45,306 nucleotides of DNA. Origin: JASGCK01 sp031430035 (GTDB taxonomy: Bacteria; Pseudomonadota; Gammaproteobacteria; Burkholderiales; Burkholderiaceae_C). The position numbers and the translations under genes were made by a program. The DNA is taken from assembly GCA_031430035.1 (NCBI GenBank), contig JANPAS010000017.1, forward strand, positions 1 to 45,306. Reading direction: 5' to 3'. Each line of letters starts with the position of its first letter. Position 1 is the first letter of the stretch. The notes under the pieces are model-generated. The model had not been told where the DNA came from. It did no database searches and saw nothing but the letters and a program-made list of their open reading frames with translations. Positions 25,743 to 32,796 of this stretch are shown piece by piece.

Positions 25743-25748
25743 TAGAAT
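25743..25748 (+). promoter_or_regulatory. -10 element of the 6S RNA gene
   Basis: TAGAAT (5 of 6 matches to TATAAT) lies 6-7 bases before the predicted 5' end of 6S RNA. No good -35 element was found at the normal distance, so the assignment is tentative. Confidence 0.4.
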
Positions 25749-25753
25749 CAAAA

Positions 25754-25934
25754 GCGTCTGCCAGCATTCGCCAAAGTCCTAAATTTCCTTGAACCAATGC
25801 TCTTTGAGCACCAGACATGGAATAAAACGCAGCAGCGTGCATGTCCCTCGCGTAGGGCGTCCCAACCTGCGTTTGACTGTGTCGACCTGAACCTTTGGTT
25901 CAGGAATGCGGCTTTGGGTTTGTTTGCAGACACC
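25754..25934 (+). ncRNA. ssrS: 6S RNA
   Basis: 6S RNA mimics an open promoter and binds the sigma-70 RNA polymerase holoenzyme in stationary phase. About 181 nt, the expected size. The ends close by GTCTGC (25756-25761) with GCAGAC (25926-25931); CCAAAG pairs with CTTTGG further in. The 3' part has the hairpin CTGAACCTTTGGTTCAG followed by GAATGCGGC, closely like the 3' region of E. coli 6S RNA, and a T-rich stretch follows the closing stem. The strand is set by that hairpin. Exact ends are estimates. The TauE/SafE gene starts about 20 bases downstream, so read-through into it is likely. Confidence 0.85.
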
Positions 25935-25954
25935 TTATTTTTTGATTGCCCCTG

Positions 25955-26767
25955 ATGCTTGAACCCTTACTCATTGCCGAACTTGCGGCTCTTGGACTTT
26001 TTACAGGATTTTTAGCAGGGGTACTTGGTATTGGTGGCGGCATGATGACCGTGCCATTCGTCACCTACATCCTCACCCAGCGCGGCGTAAGTAGCGATTT
26101 AGCCGTCAAGATGGCGATTGCAACGGCAATGGCCTCTATTTTGTTTATTTCTCTCTCCAACGTGCGTGCCCAGCACAAACGCGGAGCCATCAGGTGGGAT
26201 GTTTTTAAAAACATCACCCCTGGCATCGTTATTGGCAGCTTAATTACCAGCATTGGTTTATTCAGCCTTTTAAAAGGCCAGTGGCTCGCCATTCTTTTTG
26301 GCCTCTTCATCAGCTACTCAGCCATCAACATGCTGATCGCTAAAAAGCCTGTTGCCACTAAAACTATGCCAAGCCTTGCCAAACAAGGGCTTGTCGGTGT
26401 CGTTATCGGCATGATGTCAGGCTTGGTAGGTGCTGGCGGTGCATTTATTAGCGTGCCGTTTATGACGTCTCGCAATATCCCTATCCACAACGCCATTGCA
26501 ACCAGTGCAGCATTTGGAATGCCACTTGCACTCATCAATAGCTGCGGATACATCTATACAGGCTGGGGAATTGAAGCCTTGCCTAAAGGCTCATTCGGTT
26601 TTGTTTATCTACCCGCGTTGGTTGTGCTTGCAACCGCTAGCTCCATCATGGCACCGATCGGCGTAAAAGTCTCACATCGATTGCCTATGTTGACACTCAA
26701 ACGCGGCTTTGCCTGCATGTTATTTGCCCAAGCCATCTATATGCTGTGGAAAGGCCTGACGAGTTAA
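25955..26767 (+). CDS. sulfite exporter TauE/SafE family membrane protein
   Basis: 270-residue integral membrane protein with about eight helices and the duplicated TauE/SafE pattern: GFLAGVLGIGGGMMTVPFV in the first half and GMMSGLVGAGGAFISVPFM in the second, plus AIATAMASILFISLSN. The family moves sulfite, sulfoacetate or related organic anions; the substrate here cannot be told. A TTG at 25946 is also in frame, but the ATG at 25955 was chosen. No Shine-Dalgarno sequence is evident. The 3' end overlaps the convergent glmM stop by 4 bases. Confidence 0.88.
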   Translation: MLEPLLIAELAALGLFTGFLAGVLGIGGGMMTVPFVTYILTQRGVSSDLAVKMAIATAMASILFISLSNVRAQHKRGAIRWDVFKNITPGIVIGSLITSIGLFSLLKGQWLAILFGLFISYSAINMLIAKKPVATKTMPSLAKQGLVGVVIGMMSGLVGAGGAFISVPFMTSRNIPIHNAIATSAAFGMPLALINSCGYIYTGWGIEALPKGSFGFVYLPALVVLATASSIMAPIGVKVSHRLPMLTLKRGFACMLFAQAIYMLWKGLTS

Positions 26768-28101
26768 AGTGCTGCGGCCAACTTTTCAGCCAAAGTCTTA
26801 GCCTGCAAGGCTTCCCGCGCCTCCACCATCACGCGAACAACGGGTTCTGTGCCGCTAGCTCTGATTAAAACGCGCCCTGTACTGCCCAGCTCAGCCTCGA
26901 CTTCTTTGATGAGTCCTTGGAGCTTTTGATTCGTTTTCCAATCAGAACCTGCCACCACTTTGACGTTGAGCATGACTTGCGGGAAAAGCGTGACATCAGC
27001 CAACGCTTCGGCCATAGTTTTTTGCAGGCGATTGACGGCTTGCAGCACTTGCAAAGCACTCACCAATCCATCGCCTGTGCTGTGCTTATCCAACGCCAAG
27101 ATGTGACCAGAACTCTCGCCACCTAGCCGCCAGCCCTTACTGGATAAGGCTTCCAGCACATATCTATCGCCCACATTTGCGCGTACTAGCTCAATATTTA
27201 ATCGTTTTAAACCTAACTCAATCGCCATATTGGTCATCAGTGTTCCGACCACACCTTCGACCTTTTCTCCTGCTTTGAGGCGATCAAGAGCTAGCAGATA
27301 GACGAGTTCGTCGCCATTAAACAAACGCCCGCTTGGATCAACCATTTGCAACCGATCAGCATCGCCATCGAGTGCCACACCGTAGTGCGCGCCGTGCTTT
27401 TTTACCGCTTCAATCAGTGCCTCGGGGTGCGTCGCTCCCACGCCTTCATTGATGTTCACACCATCGGGGGCGCAGCCAATACTGACGACTTCTGCACCTA
27501 GTTCGTGAAAGACCTTGGGGGCAACTTGATACGCCGCGCCGTGCGCTGCATCCACCACGATCTTCATGCCTTTAAGACTGAGCGAGGTATCAAAAGTCGA
27601 CTTACAAAACTCAAGGTAACGACCAGCCGCATCGTCGAGGCGGCGCGACTTACCTAGGTTGGCAGAGTCCATCCAGCAAGGCTTTTCAGCCATTTTTGCC
27701 TCGACTGCAAGCTCCCACGCGTCATCTAATTTTTCGCCTTTATGGTTAAAAAACTTGATGCCGTTGTCGGGATAAGCGTTGTGGCTGGCACTGATGACGA
27801 CGCCCAAATCTGCTCGCAGTGCTCGTGCCAAATAAGCGACACCCGGCGTTGGCAGTGGGCCAAGCAAGACGACATCTACGCCTGCAGAGTTAAAACCCGA
27901 CTCGAGTGCGCTCTCTAGCATGTAACCCGAGATACGCGTGTCTTTGCCAATCATCACAACTGGATGACCGCTTCCTTTATGAGCTTCCTTTAGAACACGA
28001 CCCACAGCGTGGCCTAGTTGCAGTACAAAATCAGGCGTAATTGGCGCTACGCCCACCGTGCCGCGAATGCCATCTGTTCCAAAAAATTGACGCTTGCTCA
28101 T
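26764..28101 (-). CDS. glmM: phosphoglucosamine mutase
   Basis: Interconverts glucosamine-6-phosphate and glucosamine-1-phosphate on the way to UDP-GlcNAc for peptidoglycan and LPS. It has 445 residues. FGTDGIRG opens the protein; the phosphoserine loop is ISASHN with Ser106; the metal site is DGDADR; the sugar loop is GGESSGH; and the phosphate-binding loop RASGTEPVVRVMVE is near the C-terminus. It follows folP by 17 bases, giving the common ftsH-folP-glmM order. Confidence 0.97.
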   Translation of the reverse strand: MSKRQFFGTDGIRGTVGVAPITPDFVLQLGHAVGRVLKEAHKGSGHPVVMIGKDTRISGYMLESALESGFNSAGVDVVLLGPLPTPGVAYLARALRADLGVVISASHNAYPDNGIKFFNHKGEKLDDAWELAVEAKMAEKPCWMDSANLGKSRRLDDAAGRYLEFCKSTFDTSLSLKGMKIVVDAAHGAAYQVAPKVFHELGAEVVSIGCAPDGVNINEGVGATHPEALIEAVKKHGAHYGVALDGDADRLQMVDPSGRLFNGDELVYLLALDRLKAGEKVEGVVGTLMTNMAIELGLKRLNIELVRANVGDRYVLEALSSKGWRLGGESSGHILALDKHSTGDGLVSALQVLQAVNRLQKTMAEALADVTLFPQVMLNVKVVAGSDWKTNQKLQGLIKEVEAELGSTGRVLIRASGTEPVVRVMVEAREALQAKTLAEKLAAAL

Positions 28102-28118
28102 AGTTTTATTAAGTTAAT

Positions 28119-28964
28119 TTAATCAAATGATTTCTTTGCCGCTGTCCAGACTTGTAGCGCTTGGCGAGTCGCCCATACGTCGTGAACCCTGACCAGCCGT
28201 GCCCCGCGCTCAACCGCCAGCACAACCGCCGCCACACTAGCGACCATGCGCCCCTCAGCTGGCACGTCTTTATCCATACCGATGATTTTGCCAAGACTTG
28301 ACTTGCGTGACCATGCACACAAAAGCGGATAGCCGCTGGGCAGAAAGCTGGCCTGCTTGGCCAAGAGCTCAAAGTTTTGCTCTGGTGTTTTTCCAAAGCC
28401 GATGCCGACATCCCAGACGATGCGATTTTTAGCCACTTTGTTTTTATTTAAAACTTGGCTACGCTCTGCCAAAAAATCTTTCACAGCCACGACGACATTA
28501 CCCGTCATGGGGTTGGCTTGCATGGTGGCAGGCTCGCCATTCATGTGCATGAGGCATACGCCACACGTTTTGTGCTTTGCAACAACGTCCACCGCACCTT
28601 CGTGACGCAATGCCCACACGTCGTTGATGATGTCAGCGCCCATATCCAGTGCGGCCTGCATAACGACAGGTTTATATGTATCAATCGAAATAGGAACGTT
28701 CCATTTGATTGCTTCGCGAAGCACAGGTGCAAGCCTTGCTAGCTCTTCGCCTTCGGGCACAGGGGTGCTGCCAGGGCGGGTGGATTCTGCGCCCAAATCG
28801 AGAATATCAGCACCGTCTTTGAGCAATTTTTCAGCAAAGCGAATTTGTTCCGAGTCACTGGTTCGCTGCCCGCCATCAGAAAACGAGTCGGGCGTGAGAT
28901 TGACGATGCCCATGATTTTGGGCAAGGTCAAATCAAGTGCGAAGCGACTGGTTTGCCAAATCAC
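28119..28964 (-). CDS. folP: dihydropteroate synthase
   Basis: Condenses p-aminobenzoate with dihydropterin pyrophosphate in folate synthesis; the target of sulfonamides. It has 281 residues. Motifs: IMGIVNLTPDSFSDGG, DILDLGAESTRPGSTPVPEGEELARL, ISIDTYKPVV, INDVWAL, VCLMHMNGEPATMQ, WDVGIGFGKTPEQNFELL and VRVHDVWATRQAL. The start is a GTG (28964), 14 bases after the ftsH stop, without a clear Shine-Dalgarno sequence; no ATG is available before the core, so coupling to ftsH translation is likely. Confidence 0.95.
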   Translation of the reverse strand: MIWQTSRFALDLTLPKIMGIVNLTPDSFSDGGQRTSDSEQIRFAEKLLKDGADILDLGAESTRPGSTPVPEGEELARLAPVLREAIKWNVPISIDTYKPVVMQAALDMGADIINDVWALRHEGAVDVVAKHKTCGVCLMHMNGEPATMQANPMTGNVVVAVKDFLAERSQVLNKNKVAKNRIVWDVGIGFGKTPEQNFELLAKQASFLPSGYPLLCAWSRKSSLGKIIGMDKDVPAEGRMVASVAAVVLAVERGARLVRVHDVWATRQALQVWTAAKKSFD

Positions 28965-28978
28965 AAGTGCGCTTAGCT

Positions 28979-30994
28979 TTAGACCGCTGCAGCTGGCTGG
29001 GCAGGTGCCTCGGCTGGTTTTGTTGGCTGCAAACCCACGACCGCAGGCACAGGCTCTAAAGGTTTACGCGGCGCCCAATCAACAGGCGCTTTGGGCTCAA
29101 CGCCTGCCATGATGTCGTTAATCTGCTCCGCATCAATCGTTTCCCATTCCAGCAGGGCCTTGGCCATCGCATGCATTTTGTCGACGTTGCCTTCAATCAA
29201 ATCACGCGCCACTTTGTACTGGGCATCGATGATGCGGCGCACCTCTGTGTCAACTTTTTGCAGGGTCTCTTGGCTGATACCCGAGGCACCCGTCATCTGG
29301 CGGCCAAGGAAGGACTCTCCCTCTTTATCGGCATACACCATAGGTCCCATCGCGTCACTCATGCCATATTTCATCACCATATCGCGTGCCATTTGGGTCG
29401 CACGCTCAAAATCGTTCGAGGCCCCTGTCGTCATCTGGTTCATAAACACTTCTTCAGCAATACGTCCACCAAACAGCATACTGATTTGATTAAGCATAAA
29501 TTCGCGGTCATGACTGTATCGGTCTTCAGCCGGCAAGCTAAACGTCACGCCTAGCGCACGTCCGCGCGGAATGATCGTGACCTTGTGGACAGGGTCACAC
29601 TTAGGCAACAGCTTACCAATCAGGGCATGTCCCGATTCGTGATACGCCGTGTTTTTACGCTCAGCCTCTGGCATGACCATGCTTTTACGCTCGGGGCCCA
29701 TAAAGATTTTGTCTTTGGCACGCTCAAAATCTGCCATCGCCACCACAATAGCACCGCGACGTGCCGCCATCAGTGCCGCCTCGTTACAGAGGTTCGCCAA
29801 ATCAGCACCACTCATCCCTGGCGTGCCACGTGCAATCACATTGGCGTTGATGTCCGCACCAATAGGGATCTTGCGCATGTGCACCCCCAAAATTTGCTCA
29901 CGGCCACGAATATCGGGCAGTGTGACGTAGACCTGACGGTCAAAGCGACCTGGACGCAAGAGCGCGGCATCCAGCACATCAGGGCGATTGGTCGCGGCAA
30001 TCACGATCACGCCTTTGTTGGTTTCAAAACCATCCATTTCAACAAGCAATGCATTGAGTGTTTGTTCACGCTCATCGTGTCCGCCGCCACCCATACCGCC
30101 ACGCTGGCGGCCTACAGCATCAATCTCATCAATAAAAATAATACACGGCGCATTTCGTTTGGCGTTATCGAACATATCGCGCACACGCGATGCGCCAACG
30201 CCCACAAACATCTCAACAAAATCAGAGCCGCTAATACTAAAAAACGGCACATTGGCCTCGCCAGCAATACTTTTAGCAAGCAAGGTTTTACCCGTTCCGG
30301 GAGGGCCAACCATCAAGAGGCCTCGCGGAATACGTCCACCCAGTTTTTCAAAACGTGCAGGATCTTTCAAAAAGTCTACAACTTCTTTGACCTCCTCTTT
30401 GGCTTCATCACAACCCGCAACATCAGCAAAGGTCACACGTTGGGTGGCAACATCTAAAACTTTAGCCTTTGATTTGCCAAATCCAAAAATGCCACCGCCT
30501 GAGCCGCCTTGCATTTTCTTGGCGAAATAAATCCAAATACCAAGGAACAATAGCGTGGGGCCAAAGTTCATAAAGAGTGAAAGTAAAAATGGCGTGTCTT
30601 CACGTGGACGCACATCAAATTTCACACCGTTCGCAATCAAATCGCCCACTAAGCCTCTATCCATATAGGTCGCCGTTGTTCGGATTTTGTTTCCATCAAC
30701 AGTGATAGCAAAAATGTCATTGTTACCCTGACCTTCGGACATCGTGACTTGTTTGATGTTCTTCGCACGCACCTGTTCTAAAAAATCAGAATAGCCAATG
30801 GCGTTAGACGATGCGCCGCCATTCTTCAAATCCATCTTATTAAAAACAGCGGAGAGGACTAGCGCAATGACAACCCACACACCGAATTTTGCGAACCAAT
30901 TACCAGGTCCAGGATTACCACCTTGGTTGTTGTTAGGGCGTTGTGGCGGCAAGCCGCTAGGGTCTTTAGGTGCGTTCGATGGGGCTTGAGACAA
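28979..30994 (-). CDS. ftsH: ATP-dependent zinc metalloprotease FtsH, N-terminally extended
   Basis: Membrane AAA+ protease degrading misfolded membrane proteins and regulators. It has 671 residues: membrane segments at about 36-51 and 137-157, Walker A GPPGTGKT at 230-237, Walker B CIIFIDEID, the second region of homology ATNRPDVLDAALLRPGRFDR, and the zinc site HESGH at 452-456. The start is TTG with GGAGA 6 bases upstream, and no ATG exists before the first membrane helix. This puts about 32 Pro/Asn/Gly/Gln-rich residues before the first helix, where FtsH usually begins almost at the membrane. The C-terminus is Pro/Ala-rich. rlmE, often the upstream neighbour, is absent. Confidence 0.97.
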   Translation of the reverse strand: MSQAPSNAPKDPSGLPPQRPNNNQGGNPGPGNWFAKFGVWVVIALVLSAVFNKMDLKNGGASSNAIGYSDFLEQVRAKNIKQVTMSEGQGNNDIFAITVDGNKIRTTATYMDRGLVGDLIANGVKFDVRPREDTPFLLSLFMNFGPTLLFLGIWIYFAKKMQGGSGGGIFGFGKSKAKVLDVATQRVTFADVAGCDEAKEEVKEVVDFLKDPARFEKLGGRIPRGLLMVGPPGTGKTLLAKSIAGEANVPFFSISGSDFVEMFVGVGASRVRDMFDNAKRNAPCIIFIDEIDAVGRQRGGMGGGGHDEREQTLNALLVEMDGFETNKGVIVIAATNRPDVLDAALLRPGRFDRQVYVTLPDIRGREQILGVHMRKIPIGADINANVIARGTPGMSGADLANLCNEAALMAARRGAIVVAMADFERAKDKIFMGPERKSMVMPEAERKNTAYHESGHALIGKLLPKCDPVHKVTIIPRGRALGVTFSLPAEDRYSHDREFMLNQISMLFGGRIAEEVFMNQMTTGASNDFERATQMARDMVMKYGMSDAMGPMVYADKEGESFLGRQMTGASGISQETLQKVDTEVRRIIDAQYKVARDLIEGNVDKMHAMAKALLEWETIDAEQINDIMAGVEPKAPVDWAPRKPLEPVPAVVGLQPTKPAEAPAQPAAAV

Positions 30995-31005
30995 AGTAAA
31001 TCTCC
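30992..31005 (-). promoter_or_regulatory. ribosome binding site and TTG start of ftsH
   Basis: On the minus strand GGAGA (31005-31001) precedes TTG (30994-30992) by 6 bases. This spacing is what supports TTG as the true start. Confidence 0.65.
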
Positions 31006-31053
31006 AATAAATAAGTCAAATCAAGTTAAGCTGCAATCATACTCAGAGTTAGC

Positions 31054-31077
31054 TGGGGGTTGTTTCCCCCTTTGCAA
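31054..31077 (-). promoter_or_regulatory. possible heat-shock (sigma-32) promoter for ftsH
   Basis: Minus-strand TTGCAAA (31077-31071) is followed after 11 bases by CCCCCA (31059-31054), resembling the sigma-32 pattern CTTGAAA / CCCCAT. The same bases form a GGGGG/CCCCC hairpin (31055-31070), so the match may be a by-product of that structure. ftsH is a heat-shock gene in E. coli, which makes the reading plausible. Confidence 0.3.
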
Positions 31078-31127
31078 TGTACGGGTTACTACCAACAGGG
31101 TAATTACCAAATGGTTTGACTCATAAA

Positions 31128-31154
31128 GTTGACCACGGTCAACCTGTTTAGGTT
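31128..31154 (+). promoter_or_regulatory. operator-like palindromes before tctC
   Basis: GTTGACC and GGTCAAC form 7-bp inverted arms around a 2-base centre (31128-31143). A second inverted repeat, AACCT-4-AGGTT (31141-31154), abuts it. The first contains TTGACC, a -35-like hexamer. The pattern suits a dimeric repressor or activator of the tctCBA genes; no regulator gene is present nearby. The whole gene-free stretch 30995-31209 otherwise holds only the hairpin at 31055-31070. Confidence 0.45.
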
Positions 31155-31209
31155 CTTAATCTAGACAATCAATTTTTAGTCGCAATCCATTTTTTTAAGG
31201 AGCATCACC

Positions 31210-32235
31210 ATGTCAATTCAATCATTTTTCAAGCGTACAAAACGTACCGTAACGCTTACCAGTTTCGGTTTATTAGCCGCGACAGCTTTGGTTACCACTG
31301 CGCATGCGCAGTGGCAACCCACCAAGGCGGTTGAATTCATTGTCCCAGCTGGTACAGGTGGCGGTGCAGATCAAATGGCACGCTTCCTGCAAGGTGTTAT
31401 CACCAAGCACAAACTTATGAACCAGCCGCTGGTTGTTTTGAATAAAGGCGGCGGTGCTGGTGCTGAGGGATTTTTAGATGTGAAAAATTCACGTCCTGAT
31501 GGACACAAGATTGTTATTACGCTCTCCAATTTGTTTACGACTCCGCTTGCGACTGGCGTGCCTTTCAACTGGAAAGACTTAACTCCCGTGTCAATGCTGG
31601 CACTGGACGAATTTGTGCTGTGGGTTAATGCTGAATCTGCTCATAAAACAACGGCAGACCTCATTAAAGCAATGAAAGCAGGCACAGATGGTCAATTCAA
31701 AATGGGCGGCACAGGCTCTAAGCAAGAAGACCAAATCATCACGGTGGCCTTAGAGAAAGCCATTGGCAAAAAAATGATCTATATCCCCCTCAGAGGTGGT
31801 GGCGACGTGGCTGTGCAACTGGTCGGTAAGCATATTGACACAACAGTGAACAATCCAATTGAGGCGGCTGCGCATTGGAAAGGCGACACACTACGCGCAC
31901 TGTGCGTGTTTGATAGTGCGCCTATGCCATATCCTAAAAAGATTACATCCAAGCAGTCTTGGAAAGATGTGCCGACCTGCAAATCACAGGGACTAGATGT
32001 TGAGTACCTAATGCTACGCGGCATCTTTATGGGGCCAAAATCTACACCAGAACAAGTCAAGTACTTCGTTGATGTGTTCCAAAAGGTACGCGCCTTGCCA
32101 GAATGGAAAGACTTCATGGAAGCGGGTGCGTTTAAAGATACATTCATGACAGGTGATGCATACCAACAATGGTTGCTCAAGGCCGAGGTTGAGCATCTGC
32201 GTTTGATGCGTGATGCGGGCTTCTTAGCTAAATAA
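31210..32235 (+). CDS. tctC: tripartite tricarboxylate transporter receptor (TctC/Bug)
   Basis: Periplasmic solute-binding protein of 341 residues. The signal peptide ends near TTAHAQ (about residue 34). The Bug fold starts with VEFIVPAGTGGGADQMARFL and continues with VVLNKGGGAGAEGF, RPDGHKIVITLSN and YIPLRGGGDVAVQLVGKHIDTTVNNPIEA. Bug receptors bind citrate-like or other small carboxylates and nicotinate; the ligand is not predictable here. AAGGAG lies 7 bases before the ATG. tctB follows after 31 bases. Confidence 0.9.
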   Translation: MSIQSFFKRTKRTVTLTSFGLLAATALVTTAHAQWQPTKAVEFIVPAGTGGGADQMARFLQGVITKHKLMNQPLVVLNKGGGAGAEGFLDVKNSRPDGHKIVITLSNLFTTPLATGVPFNWKDLTPVSMLALDEFVLWVNAESAHKTTADLIKAMKAGTDGQFKMGGTGSKQEDQIITVALEKAIGKKMIYIPLRGGGDVAVQLVGKHIDTTVNNPIEAAAHWKGDTLRALCVFDSAPMPYPKKITSKQSWKDVPTCKSQGLDVEYLMLRGIFMGPKSTPEQVKYFVDVFQKVRALPEWKDFMEAGAFKDTFMTGDAYQQWLLKAEVEHLRLMRDAGFLAK

Positions 32236-32266
32236 GCAAAAAACCGCTTGATCCGAGGATATAAAT

Positions 32267-32767
32267 ATGGAAACTAAAGAAAAAACCATCCAGATGCGCT
32301 GGATGGAGTTAGTGGTCGCCGGTCTCTTTGTGTTGCTGGGTGCAATCGTCATCAAAGACAGTTTTCGCACAGGCTTTAGGTGGGGGACAGACGGCCCAGA
32401 GCCAGGCTATTTTCCGTTTTACATTGGTTTGATTTTGGTAAGCGGAGCCATCTGGGTCGCTATTCAAACCATGCTGAAATGGAATAAAGATGGTGGCGCG
32501 GAAACGTTCTCAACCGTTGACGAATTCAAGTTAGTGCTCAAAATGCTCGTGCCTACGATTGTTTATGTTGTAGTGCTAATCTTTATGGGGCTCTACGTGT
32601 CGTCCATCTTGTTTATTGCCTTTTTTATGGTGTGGCAAGGTAAGTACAGCTACTTCAAATCGTTTGCAGTCGGTTTTGGTGTTTGCGCGATTTTGTTTGG
32701 ATTGTTTGAACTCTGGTTTTTGGTGCCGCTACCCAAAGGGCCGATTGAAGCCTTGTTTGGTTATTAA
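32267..32767 (+). CDS. tctB: tripartite tricarboxylate transporter small subunit TctB
   Basis: 166-residue membrane protein with four predicted helices (about 14-30, 49-68, 94-113, 117-155), the layout of TctB. The conserved DGPEPGYFPFYIGLIL segment follows the first helix, and LVPLPKGPIEALFGY ends the protein. GAGG lies 8 bases before the ATG. It sits between tctC and tctA and forms the membrane channel complex with TctA. Confidence 0.9.
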   Translation: METKEKTIQMRWMELVVAGLFVLLGAIVIKDSFRTGFRWGTDGPEPGYFPFYIGLILVSGAIWVAIQTMLKWNKDGGAETFSTVDEFKLVLKMLVPTIVYVVVLIFMGLYVSSILFIAFFMVWQGKYSYFKSFAVGFGVCAILFGLFELWFLVPLPKGPIEALFGY

Positions 32768-32796
32768 TTTGTTATTAAGAAGATAGAAAGAACATC

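Noticed and set aside
29585..30457. 290-residue open frame opposite ftsH
   Set aside because: It mirrors a highly conserved gene, has a His/Thr-rich shadow composition and no family resemblance.
31055..31070. Terminator between ftsH and tctC
   Set aside because: The two genes diverge, so no transcript ends here; the stem is only 5 bp and has no T-run of useful length.
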